Shown piece by piece: positions 1-5,699 of a stretch of 6,038 nucleotides of DNA. Below the pieces are notes generated by a model, which did not search any database, was not told the DNA's origin, and saw nothing but the letters and a program-made list of their open reading frames with translations. Origin of the DNA: Pseudomonadota bacterium (GTDB lineage Bacteria; Pseudomonadota; Alphaproteobacteria; Rhizobiales; Afifellaceae); the NCBI GenBank assembly GCA_023417735.1, contig JAEZEK010000343.1:1-6038 (forward strand), read 5' to 3'. Numbering within the stretch: the first letter of the stretch is position 1; every line of letters begins with the position of its first letter. The position numbers were made by a program, and so were the translations under genes.

Positions 1-104
1 TCCGCGCATATCTGGGGGGGCGGGCGGGGCTCCCCCGCACGGCGTGGTCGGTCGCCGCCTACTGGCGGCGCGGCGCGGCCGGCGACAGCGACCTGGACGA
101 TTGA
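1..104 (+). CDS. Possible C-terminal end of an unidentified protein (partial at window edge)
   Basis: The frame with codons starting at base 3 is open from the window edge to a TGA at 102-104. It would encode about 33 residues ending in GAAGDSDLDD. The codons are mostly G/C-ending, and the peptide has a plausible tail: a hydrophobic/aromatic stretch (TAWSVAAYW), then a basic patch, then an acidic end. This suggests the 3' end of a gene that begins upstream of the window. It is too short to assign a family. In DNA this GC-rich, a chance open stretch of this length is common, so this is a tentative call. Confidence 0.3.
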   Translation, partial: RAYLGGRAGLPRTAWSVAAYWRRGAAGDSDLDD

Positions 105-270
105 GGCCACGGGCGCGGCAGGGCTCCGGCGCATGGAGAACGTCCTCGCACAGCGGGCTTTCACGGGCCGTCTCCACCGGGCATGATCGCGCGCCAATTG
201 GACGAATCGCGACCGTGCCGACCAGCTCACCGGCAGGAGTGCCGGAAGACACCGAACCGCCGTTTGCAGC

Positions 271-1479
271 ATGGTGAACGGCGTCGCCTCACGGCCGGAC
301 CCGATCCCTGCGGCGCGAACCGTGGCGACCGAAGGCCAGGCCCTGGCGCTCACCTTCGGGTCGAGCGTGGCGGTCGTCGGCGGCGCCTCGCTGCTCTACC
401 CGGTCCTCACCGTCATCGCCACCGATCTCGGGGTGCGCGAGGAGGAGATCGGCTACGTGATGGCCGCCTTCTTCATGCCGGCCATCCTGCTCTCGCCGGT
501 CTTCGGCGTCATCGCCGATCTCCACGGCCGGCGCCGGGTGCTGATCTTCGGGCTGGCCCTCTTCGGCATCGCCGGAAGCGCCGCCGCGCTGGCCCCTGAC
601 TACGGCTGGGTGCTCGCGCTCCGCGCGCTGCAGGGCGTCGGCATGAGCGCCATGTCGCCGCTCACCATCGTCCTCATCAGCGATCTCCTGCCGGCGGAGC
701 GCGAACTGCACGGCCAGGGGATGAAGGTCGTCTTCGACCGCGTCGGCATGATCCTCCTGCCCGTGGTCGGCGGCGGCCTCGCCCTCCTCTCCTGGCGCGC
801 GTCCTTTCTCGTGTTCGCCCTGACGATCCCGCTCGCCGTCGTCGCCTATCTCCGCATGCCGGAGACCGTCAGGCCCGGCACCGAGACCCTCGGCCCCTAT
901 CTGCGAAGAACGATATCGGCGGTGCGCCAGCCGCGGCTGGTCACCGCCTACGGCACCGGCTTCCTGCGCTTCTTCCTCGATACGGGCCTCTACACCTACC
1001 TGCCGCTCCTGCTGGCGCTGCGCTACCAGACCTCGCCGGCGATCGCGGGCCTCCTCGTGGCGATGTCGGCAGCCGGCTCCATCGTCACCGCCGCCAGCAT
1101 CGGGCGGTTCCGGCACGTCCAGGCAGAGTGGATGCTCGCTGCCGCGTTCCTGGCAAGCGCCGCGGCCATCGCCGCGATCGCGCTCGGCGCTCCGATCCCG
1201 GTCCTGTTCGGGGCAGCCTTCCTGTTCGGGCTCGGCAACGGGGTGATCTCACCGCTGCAGAAGAGCCTGCTCACGCAGCGGACGGAGGCAACCCTGCGCG
1301 GCGCGGTCGTCTCCGCCGACCGCGTGATCCAGCAGGTCGGGAAATCCATCGCACCGGTCCTGATGGGGCTCCTGCTCGTCGCCGGGCCGATCGAATGGGT
1401 GTTCTGGTCGCTCTGCCTCGCCAGTTCCGCCGGCGCGGCGATCCTGCTCGCGAGCGAGCGGGCGACCCGGGCCGGGTGA
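271..1479 (+). CDS. Major facilitator superfamily (MFS) transporter
   Basis: This encodes a 402-residue polytopic inner-membrane protein with about 12 hydrophobic segments, the usual MFS size and layout. The loop after the second segment carries the MFS signature GVIADLHGRRR at residues 79-89 (G79, D83, G86, R87, R88). A second conserved stretch, LRALQGVGMSAMSP, lies near residues 115-130. About 25 polar residues precede the first membrane segment. The ATG at 271 has no clear Shine-Dalgarno sequence; an in-frame GTG at 322 is an alternative but has none either. The gene converges on arsH, with a 43-bp gap, so it is not in the ars operon. MFS proteins do occur in ars loci (ArsJ exports an organoarsenical made with a GAPDH partner), but no GAPDH gene is visible here. 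The substrate is therefore unknown: MFS membership is firm, and any arsenic role is inference from location only. Confidence 0.9.
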   Translation: MVNGVASRPDPIPAARTVATEGQALALTFGSSVAVVGGASLLYPVLTVIATDLGVREEEIGYVMAAFFMPAILLSPVFGVIADLHGRRRVLIFGLALFGIAGSAAALAPDYGWVLALRALQGVGMSAMSPLTIVLISDLLPAERELHGQGMKVVFDRVGMILLPVVGGGLALLSWRASFLVFALTIPLAVVAYLRMPETVRPGTETLGPYLRRTISAVRQPRLVTAYGTGFLRFFLDTGLYTYLPLLLALRYQTSPAIAGLLVAMSAAGSIVTAASIGRFRHVQAEWMLAAAFLASAAAIAAIALGAPIPVLFGAAFLFGLGNGVISPLQKSLLTQRTEATLRGAVVSADRVIQQVGKSIAPVLMGLLLVAGPIEWVFWSLCLASSAGAAILLASERATRAG

Positions 1480-1480
1480 A

Positions 1481-1517
1481 GGCTTCGGCGCTCCAGCCGC
1501 AGGGCGGCGCCCGAGCC
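1481..1517. terminator. Hairpin between convergent MFS and arsH genes, possible bidirectional terminator
   Basis: The arms at 1481-1491 and 1507-1517 pair at 10 of 11 positions, with one C-C mismatch and one G-T pair, around a 15-nt loop. The hairpin fills most of the 43-bp gap between the two convergent stop codons, where a shared terminator would be expected. Neither side has a U-tract, so it is not a canonical intrinsic terminator. It may instead act as a 3'-end stabilising structure or help a Rho-dependent stop. Confidence 0.4.
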
Positions 1518-1522
1518 GCGCC

Positions 1523-2263
1523 TCAGATCGAGGCGACCAGCCTGCTCGCCTCGCTTTCGGCCTTGAGGCCCGCCGCTCGGCGCTCGCTGTAGCGGCTGGT
1601 GAGATAGGCGGAGCGGTCGCGCGTCAGGAGCGTGAACTTGACGAGTTCCTCCATCACGTCGACGACACGCTCGTAGAGCGGCGAAGGCTTCATCCGCCCC
1701 GCCTCGTCGAACTCCTGGAACGCCTTGGGCACGGACGACTGGTTGGGAATCGTCACCATCCGCATCCAGCGCCCGAGCAGCCGCAGCGTGTTGACGGCGT
1801 TGAAGCTCTGCGAGCCGCCGCTGACCTGCATGACCGCGAGCGTGCGGCCCTGGGTCGGCCTGACCGCGCCGACGGAGAGCGGGATCCAGTCGATCTGAGC
1901 CTTCATGATGCCGGAGATGGCGCCGTGCCGCTCGGGGCTGACCCAGACCTGCCCCTCCGACCAGTTCGAGAGGTCGCGCAGCTCCTGCACCTTCGGGTGC
2001 GACGCCGGCGCGCCGTCGGGAAGCGGCAGGCCGGCCGGATCGAAGATGCGGGTTTCGCAGCCGAAGCGCTCCAGGAGCCGCGCCGCCTCGAAGGCGAGCA
2101 GGCGGCTGTAGGAGCGCTCGCGGAGCGAACCGTAAAGGAGGAGGATGCGCGGCGGATGCGTCGCACCGCCAGGCGGGACGAGCGCCCGAACGTCCGGCAT
2201 GACGAGAAAGCGATCGTCGAGGGCCGGAAAGAGGTCGTGGTCCGGAAGGTCGCGCCCCCTCAT
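1523..2263 (-). CDS. arsH: ArsH, NADPH-dependent FMN flavoprotein (organoarsenical oxidase)
   Basis: The 246-residue product fits the usual ArsH size of about 230-250. Its flavodoxin-like fold carries the FMN-phosphate loop [10 protein letters not shown] at residues 45-54. Two blocks typical of ArsH follow: [15 protein letters not shown] (112-126) and [13 protein letters not shown] (146-158). The family is cytoplasmic and uses NADPH and FMN. Characterised members oxidise trivalent methyl- and aromatic arsenicals to less toxic pentavalent forms, and some also reduce quinones, dyes or metals. The first 35 residues are a proline-rich extension, as is usual in ArsH. The ATG at 2263 overlaps the acr3 TGA as ATGA, and GAGG lies 7 nt upstream (2274-2271). 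Both support this start and suggest translational coupling. It is the last gene of the ars operon. The identification is strong; the in vivo substrate is inferred. Confidence 0.95.
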   Translation of the reverse strand: MRGRDLPDHDLFPALDDRFLVMPDVRALVPPGGATHPPRILLLYGSLRERSYSRLLAFEAARLLERFGCETRIFDPAGLPLPDGAPASHPKVQELRDLSNWSEGQVWVSPERHGAISGIMKAQIDWIPLSVGAVRPTQGRTLAVMQVSGGSQSFNAVNTLRLLGRWMRMVTIPNQSSVPKAFQEFDEAGRMKPSPLYERVVDVMEELVKFTLLTRDRSAYLTSRYSERRAAGLKAESEASRLVASI

Positions 2264-3369
2264 GGCGCCGCCTCGGCGACGGTCGTGCCGGCCCGGCGCT
2301 CGGCAAGAGCGCGCCCGTGGCTGTCGGGGAAGTATCTCCGCCCCAGCCAGAGCGAAACGGAAACGAGGCTGATCAGGACCGGCACCTCGACGAGCGGCCC
2401 GATCACCGTCGCGAACGCCACCGGCGAGGCAAGGCCGAAGCTCGCGATCGCGACCGCAATGGCGAGCTCGAAATTGTTGCTGGCGGCGGTGAAGGCGATC
2501 GCCGCGGTGCGCGGGTAGTCCGCGTCGATCAGCTTGCCCATCGCGAAGCTGATCACGAACATGACGAAGAAGTAGATGGCGAGCGGGATCGCAATCCGCA
2601 GCGCATCCACCGGAAGCTCGAGTACCATCCCGCCCTTGAGGCTGAACATCGCGACGATCGTGAAGAGGAGCGCCGCGAGCGTCAACGGCGCGATCCGCGG
2701 CAGGAATGCCGCATCGTACCAGGCTTCCCCCTTGCGCGCGATGAGCCAGCGCCGGGTCAGGAAGCCCGCCAGGAACGGGATGCCCAGATAGACGAGCACC
2801 GCCTGCGCGATCGTCCGGAAGCTCACGTCGATGACGCTGCCATCGAGGCCGAAGAGCGGCGGCAGCACGCTCAGGAAGAACCAGGCGTAGACGCTGAAGA
2901 ATAGGATCTGGAAGACCGAATTGAAGGCGACGAGGCCCGCTACGTACTGGTTCGAGCCGCAGGCGAGCTGGTTCCAGACGAGCACCATCGCGATGCAGCG
3001 GGCGAGCCCGATGAGGATGACGCCGGTCATGTACTCCGGATGGTCGCGCAGGAAGATGACCGCGAGCCCGAACATCAGCACCGGGCCGATCACCCAGTTC
3101 TGGACGAGCGAGAGGAGGAGCACGCGCCTGTCCCGGAACACCAGCGGCAGCTCCTCGTAGCGGACGCGGGCGAGCGGGGGATACATCATCAGGATGAGCC
3201 CGATCGCGATCGGCACATTCGTGCCGCCGACGGACATCGCATCGAGCGCGCGCGGGAGTCCGCCGATCGTCGTTCCGAGCACGACGCCGAGTGCCATTGC
3301 TGCGAAGATCCAGACCGTGAGATAGCGGTCGAGGAAGGAGAGGCGGCGGGCCGGGGCCGGTGCTGACAT
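2260..3369 (-). CDS. acr3: ACR3-family arsenite efflux permease
   Basis: This encodes a 369-residue inner-membrane protein with about ten hydrophobic segments. It belongs to the ACR3 family of the bile/arsenite/riboflavin transporter superfamily and is unrelated to the 12-segment ArsB. ACR3 exports As(III) using the proton-motive force. The two family hallmarks are present: the cysteine in [18 protein letters not shown] (C125) and the glutamate in [14 protein letters not shown] (E301). They correspond to the residues shown essential in studied ACR3 proteins. The N-terminus (FLDRYLTVW at 12-20) and overall length match the family, which supports the ATG at 3369. The only nearby ribosome-binding candidate is a weak GAGTGG at 3379-3374. 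The gene starts 68 bp after the glutaredoxin-type arsC, the widest gap in the operon, and its stop overlaps the arsH start. The C-terminal 30 or so residues are polar and probably cytoplasmic. It is often annotated arsB in databases. Confidence 0.96.
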   Translation of the reverse strand: MSAPAPARRLSFLDRYLTVWIFAAMALGVVLGTTIGGLPRALDAMSVGGTNVPIAIGLILMMYPPLARVRYEELPLVFRDRRVLLLSLVQNWVIGPVLMFGLAVIFLRDHPEYMTGVILIGLARCIAMVLVWNQLACGSNQYVAGLVAFNSVFQILFFSVYAWFFLSVLPPLFGLDGSVIDVSFRTIAQAVLVYLGIPFLAGFLTRRWLIARKGEAWYDAAFLPRIAPLTLAALLFTIVAMFSLKGGMVLELPVDALRIAIPLAIYFFVMFVISFAMGKLIDADYPRTAAIAFTAASNNFELAIAVAIASFGLASPVAFATVIGPLVEVPVLISLVSVSLWLGRRYFPDSHGRALAERRAGTTVAEAAP

Positions 3370-3437
3370 GGGACCACTCTGATTTCTTGCCGGAAGCGCG
3401 GCACCGCCGGCGGGCCTTTCGGAGGAGACGGTTCTGC

Positions 3438-3869
3438 TCAGCCGAGGCGCTGGCCGTCCGATCCGACCACGCGCTCACCGTCCTCCTTCGCAAACGCGCC
3501 CTGCTGCGGTGCCGGGAGGATGTCGAGGACGGTTTCGGACGGCCGGCAGAGCCGCACGCCGAGCGGCGTCACCACGATCGGGCGGTTGATCAGGATCGGG
3601 TGCTCGAGCATGGCATCGACGAGCCGGTCGTCGGAGAGACCCGGGTCGCCGAGCCCGAGCTCCTGGTACGGCGTGCCCTTCTCGCGCAGCAGGTCGCGCG
3701 GCTTGACGCCCATCCGCTCGACGAGCGAGACGAGCATGGCGCGGCTCGGCGGCGTCTTCAGGTACTCGATCACGTGCGGCTCTAGCCCGGCATTGCGGAT
3801 GAGGCCGAGCACGTTGCGCGACGTGCCGCAGGCCGGGTTGTGGTAGATGACGACGTCCACGCTGCTCAT
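3438..3869 (-). CDS. arsC: Glutaredoxin-dependent arsenate reductase (Spx/ArsC fold)
   Basis: The 143-residue product is close to the 141 of the plasmid R773 ArsC. It reduces arsenate to arsenite in the cytoplasm with glutathione and glutaredoxin. The catalytic loop is [10 protein letters not shown], with nucleophile C14. Arginines R62, R96 (in INRPIVV) and R109 (in RLCRPSE) sit exactly two positions after the R773 arsenate-binding residues R60, R94 and R107, the same offset as C14 to C12. All key residues are therefore present. The ATG at 3869 overlaps the TGA of the preceding arsC as ATGA. The only upstream purine-rich element is GGAG at 3884-3881, 11 nt away, so translation is probably coupled. 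A longer open frame continues upstream, but that part is shadow sequence from the neighbouring gene. It is unrelated in fold to the other arsC of the operon. Confidence 0.95.
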   Translation of the reverse strand: MSSVDVVIYHNPACGTSRNVLGLIRNAGLEPHVIEYLKTPPSRAMLVSLVERMGVKPRDLLREKGTPYQELGLGDPGLSDDRLVDAMLEHPILINRPIVVTPLGVRLCRPSETVLDILPAPQQGAFAKEDGERVVGSDGQRLG

Positions 3870-4387
3870 GCCGAGCGGCGCTCCGGCGCACGGTCCATCT
3901 CCCCGATCTCGGCGAGCTTGCGCGTCAGCGCCATCCGGTCGAGGCTTTGGATGGGGAGGTTGACGAAGACCGAGATGCGGTTCGTCAGCATCCGGCACGC
4001 ATCGGCGAAGGCGAGGCGCTTCTGCGCCTCCGTGCCCTCTGCCGCAGCCGGGTCGGGAATGCCCCAGTGCGCCGTCATCGGCTGGCCGGGCCAGACGGGG
4101 CAGGTCTCGCCCGCCGCGTTGTCGCAGACGGTGAAGACGAAATCGAGCTCCGGAGCCCCGGGCCGGGCGAACTCATCCCAGTCCTTCGACCGGAAGGCGT
4201 CGGTCTCGAAGCCGAGGCTGCGAAGGAGCTCGATCGTGTAGGGGTGCACTTCGCCCTTCGGGTGCGAACCCGCCGAATAAGCCTTGAAGCGGCCCCGGCC
4301 GTGGCGGTTGAGGAGCGCCTCGGCGAGGATCGAGCGGGCGGAATTGCCGGTGCACAGGAAGAGGACGTTGTAGCGGTGTTCATCCAT
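3866..4387 (-). CDS. arsC: Thioredoxin-type arsenate reductase (LMW protein-tyrosine-phosphatase fold)
   Basis: The 173-residue product has the low-molecular-weight phosphatase P-loop CTGNSARS (C12 to R18, CX5R) near the N-terminus, and the DP loop IPDPA with general-acid D112. Downstream, VCDNAAGETCPVWPG holds C88 and C96. In the S. aureus pI258 family, C10, C82 and C89 pass a disulphide that thioredoxin resolves, so C12, C88 and C96 are the natural equivalents, although the last two are separated by seven residues rather than six. This points to arsenate reductase rather than a plain tyrosine phosphatase. The ATG at 4387 lies 8 bp inside arsR (ATGGATGA) and has GGAGG at 4398-4394, 6 nt upstream. 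This is the best ribosome-binding site in the operon and fixes the start. The C-terminal tail beyond residue 150 is charged and extends past the usual core. Confidence 0.93.
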   Translation of the reverse strand: MDEHRYNVLFLCTGNSARSILAEALLNRHGRGRFKAYSAGSHPKGEVHPYTIELLRSLGFETDAFRSKDWDEFARPGAPELDFVFTVCDNAAGETCPVWPGQPMTAHWGIPDPAAAEGTEAQKRLAFADACRMLTNRISVFVNLPIQSLDRMALTRKLAEIGEMDRAPERRSA

Positions 4388-4736
4388 TGTCGGCCTCCAC
4401 GGGGGAACAGCACGGAGCAAGGTCGCTGATGAGCGGAGCGCAGACGTCCGGGCGTCCGCCGCAGCATTCCTTGAGCAGGTATCCCGCGAGCTCGCGGAAA
4501 CGGTCGAGCCGCGCGCGATAGATGATCGTGCGGCTGTGGCGCTCGGCCCCGACCAGCCCCGCGCGCGCAAGCACGGCGAGATGCGTCGACATCGTGTTGT
4601 GGGGAACGGCGAGACGCCGGGCGACCTCGCCCGCGGGAACGCCTGCCGGCTCCTCTGCGACGAGCATGCGGAACACGTCGAGCCGGGTCGGCTGGGCAAG
4701 CGCCGCAAGGGCCAGGATGGCATCTTCCTTGTCCAT
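4380..4736 (-). CDS. arsR: ArsR-family As(III)-responsive transcriptional repressor
   Basis: This is a 118-residue ArsR/SmtB winged-helix protein. The recognition region is GEVARRLAVPHNTMSTHLAVLARAGLV (about residues 36-62), and the wing is ERHSRTIIYRA (65-75). The classic ELCVCDL metal site of R773 ArsR is absent: the equivalent helix has no cysteine. Instead the C-terminus carries C91, C92 and C99 (ECCGGRPDVC), plus C109 and C110. A CC-plus-C site placed C-terminally is known from the Acidithiobacillus-type ArsR, so As(III) is probably bound there. Without arsenite the dimer should repress its own operon by binding the inverted repeat that overlaps its start codon. The first gene of the operon, it overlaps arsC by 8 bp. 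The ATG at 4736 is supported by AGGA 7 nt upstream (4747-4744) and by the family N-terminus (ALAALAQPTRLDVFRML). Confidence 0.95.
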   Translation of the reverse strand: MDKEDAILALAALAQPTRLDVFRMLVAEEPAGVPAGEVARRLAVPHNTMSTHLAVLARAGLVGAERHSRTIIYRARLDRFRELAGYLLKECCGGRPDVCAPLISDLAPCCSPVEADNG

Positions 4737-4763
4737 TTGTCGATCCTAATCGACACATGGACA
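4730..4763. promoter_or_regulatory. Nested inverted repeat at the arsR start, probable ArsR operator
   Basis: On the plus strand the order is TGTCCAT (4730-4736), T, TGTCGAT (4738-4744), CCTA, ATCGACA (4749-4755), C, ATGGACA (4757-4763). Both inner and outer arms are perfect 7-bp inverted repeats, giving 15-nt arms with 14 matches. Read another way, it contains four TGTCSAT half-sites at an 8-bp step. Its position across the arsR start codon and the likely -10 element is what autorepression by a dimeric ArsR needs. The operator role is inferred from position and symmetry. Confidence 0.75.
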
Positions 4764-4771
4764 CTATGCAA
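4743..4771 (-). promoter_or_regulatory. Candidate sigma-70-type promoter of the ars operon
   Basis: On the minus strand, TTGCAT (4771-4766) is followed after exactly 17 nt by TAGGAT (4748-4743). The -35 keeps the TTG that matters most in alphaproteobacteria, and the -10 matches TATAAT at four of six positions. The -10 sits in the centre of the inverted repeat, so bound repressor would block polymerase. Transcription would then begin about at the arsR ATG, giving a leaderless or nearly leaderless mRNA. Against this, the same bases contain AGGA well spaced to serve as a ribosome-binding site, which would require a start further upstream. Confidence 0.4.
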
Positions 4772-4797
4772 CGGCAGAGCGGCGCCGCGGTGCGCCT

Positions 4798-4896
4798 TCA
4801 GCGCGGCCCGCGATTGATCTCGATGCCGCTCCCGGGCAGCTCGGCGATGACGCTGTCGAGGTGGTGATAGCCGTGCTGGTCACCGGGAGGCCGCAA
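4798..4896 (-). pseudogene. Possible remnant of the 3' end of an unidentified gene
   Basis: Read on the minus strand from an in-frame TTG at 4896 to a TGA at 4800-4798, this gives about 32 residues, including HGYHHLDSVIAEL and ending SGIEINRGPR. The codons are strongly G/C at third positions, and the composition is protein-like, unlike the Arg/Ala/Pro noise of the other frames. An in-frame TGA lies five codons upstream of the TTG, so no longer protein is possible in this frame. It may be the tail of a gene truncated by a past rearrangement beside the ars operon, or a chance stretch. I do not recognise the family. Confidence 0.3.
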
Positions 4897-4980
4897 TGGA
4901 CGGCCTGCTCACTTCGCGCTCCCTCTTCCCGTGTCGCTCGGCCCGCGGCTCGGCGAGGAGCCAAGCTCACCGCCTCTGCC

Positions 4981-5031
4981 ACGGCGGCCGCCCGTGCCAG
5001 AACAAACCCGAGGAGCGGCTGCGGCCGCCGT
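4981..5031. repeat. 11-bp perfect inverted repeat
   Basis: ACGGCGGCCGC at 4981-4991 is the exact reverse complement of GCGGCCGCCGT at 5021-5031, with a 29-nt loop. Each arm contains the 8-bp palindrome GCGGCCGC. The repeat lies about 60 bp upstream of the nuclease-like gene start. It could be a transcript hairpin, a protein-binding site or a chance match in GC-rich DNA. No U-tract follows in either direction. Confidence 0.55.
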
Positions 5032-5092
5032 TATCCCCTCGGAAAGGTCGGGAGGGCAGGCTTGCCGGACGTTGCCGAGGGTGTTGGACGAG

Positions 5093-5695
5093 ATGGACTA
5101 TGTCACGCGGCATGAGCCGCCGGAGACGCGAAGGGCCAAGGCACAGGGCGGCATCGAGGAGCGGCTGACCGAAGCCGCCGTGATGCTCGCGATGGCCAGT
5201 TACATCCTCGACAGCGCATCCGAAGCGACCGTCTCCATCTATCCCGACGGCGAACACGCGAAGCGGTTCGACATACCGGCCTGGCTGCGCCGGGCCGGGT
5301 TCGAAAGGAGTGAGACCCTCGGCACGACGACTTATGGCGGCACCTATCGCCGCGGCTTGCAGACGGTCGTCGTCAACCCGCGCGCCGGTGTCGGCGACGT
5401 CGTGGGCGTCATCGACGGCCGGATCGTCGTGATCGAATGCAAAGGCGGCACGATCAACAGCACCCATGCGGGGCAGCTGTCACGGCTGCGCCGCGGCCTG
5501 TGCGAAGCGGTGGGACTGCTGATGGCGCGACCGGACGACGGAGCCCGGGAGATCGCAGCGGTCCCCTGGACGGCCGAGACGGCGCGTCTGGCGGCCCGCA
5601 TGGCGCCACGATGCAGGTGCGCAGGGATCGAGATCGCGCTCGTCAGGGACGACGGCACGGTCATCTGGGCGCACGGACCCGGGGTGCAGACCTGA
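5093..5695 (+). CDS. Unknown protein with a PD-(D/E)XK nuclease-like motif
   Basis: From the ATG at 5093 the product has 200 residues. I do not recognise a named family. The centre reads GVGDVVGVIDGRIVVIECKGG, which gives D102, then E115 and K117 in a hydrophobic strand. This is the D...ExK arrangement of PD-(D/E)XK nucleases (restriction enzymes, Holliday-junction resolvases, repair nucleases). A glutamate-bearing helix precedes it (IEERLTEAAVMLAMASYIL, E23/E27), and a Q-containing helix follows (HAGQLSRLRRGLCEA, Q128), both as in that fold. There is no signal peptide or membrane segment, so it is probably cytoplasmic. Starts at GTG 5081 or TTG 5084 are in frame; GAGG at 5077-5080 lies 12 nt before the ATG and only 3 nt before the TTG, so the start is uncertain. 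The gene diverges from arsR and has no visible partner, so a defence or repair role is inference only. Confidence 0.75.
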   Translation: MDYVTRHEPPETRRAKAQGGIEERLTEAAVMLAMASYILDSASEATVSIYPDGEHAKRFDIPAWLRRAGFERSETLGTTTYGGTYRRGLQTVVVNPRAGVGDVVGVIDGRIVVIECKGGTINSTHAGQLSRLRRGLCEAVGLLMARPDDGAREIAAVPWTAETARLAARMAPRCRCAGIEIALVRDDGTVIWAHGPGVQT

Positions 5696-5699
5696 GGGA

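Larger units (their letters stand above)
4764..5092. other. Gene-poor region between divergent arsR and the nuclease-like gene
   Basis: About 330 bp separate the ars operator from the plus-strand nuclease-like gene. No full-length gene is convincing here. The plus-strand frame of the nuclease-like gene is open back to 4931, but those residues are low-complexity Pro/Arg/Ala and look non-coding. Two things stand out: a short coding-like minus-strand tail (4798-4896) and an 11-bp inverted repeat (4981-5031). I see no clear promoter for the downstream gene, tRNA or transposase fragment. Confidence 0.5.

Noticed and set aside
23..37. A GC-rich 6-bp hairpin near the left edge as a terminator
   Set aside because: It lies inside the open frame ending at 104 and has no U-tract. 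G- and C-runs make such pairing easy by chance.
198..226. TTGGAC as a -35 for the MFS gene
   Set aside because: The expected -10 position reads ACCAGC, with no resemblance to a -10 hexamer, so I see no promoter there.
289..1116. A 275-codon minus-strand frame antisense to the MFS gene
   Set aside because: The peptide is rich in Gly, Asp, Glu and Arg repeats, as expected from the antisense of a membrane-protein gene, and it has no recognisable motif.
1023..2306. A 427-codon minus-strand open frame overlapping arsH and the MFS gene
   Set aside because: Its composition is low-complexity Arg/Ala/Pro, and it lies in frames opposed to two well-supported genes. It is typical of long spurious frames in high-GC DNA.
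1523..3493. A 656-codon minus-strand open frame spanning arsH and most of acr3
   Set aside because: Only its last 246 codons (arsH) are real. The remainder is an Arg/Pro/Ala-rich shadow of acr3 in another frame, not a fusion protein.
4764..4982. A 72-codon minus-strand frame upstream of arsR
   Set aside because: Its composition is biased to Ala, Arg and Ser with no motif. The other frame at 4798-4896 looks more like coding sequence.
4931..5092. An N-terminal extension of the nuclease-like protein from the ATG at 4931
   Set aside because: The extra 54 residues are Pro/Arg/Ala-rich with no domain features, and they run through the inverted repeat. The ATG at 5093 or a start within 12 bases of it is more likely.
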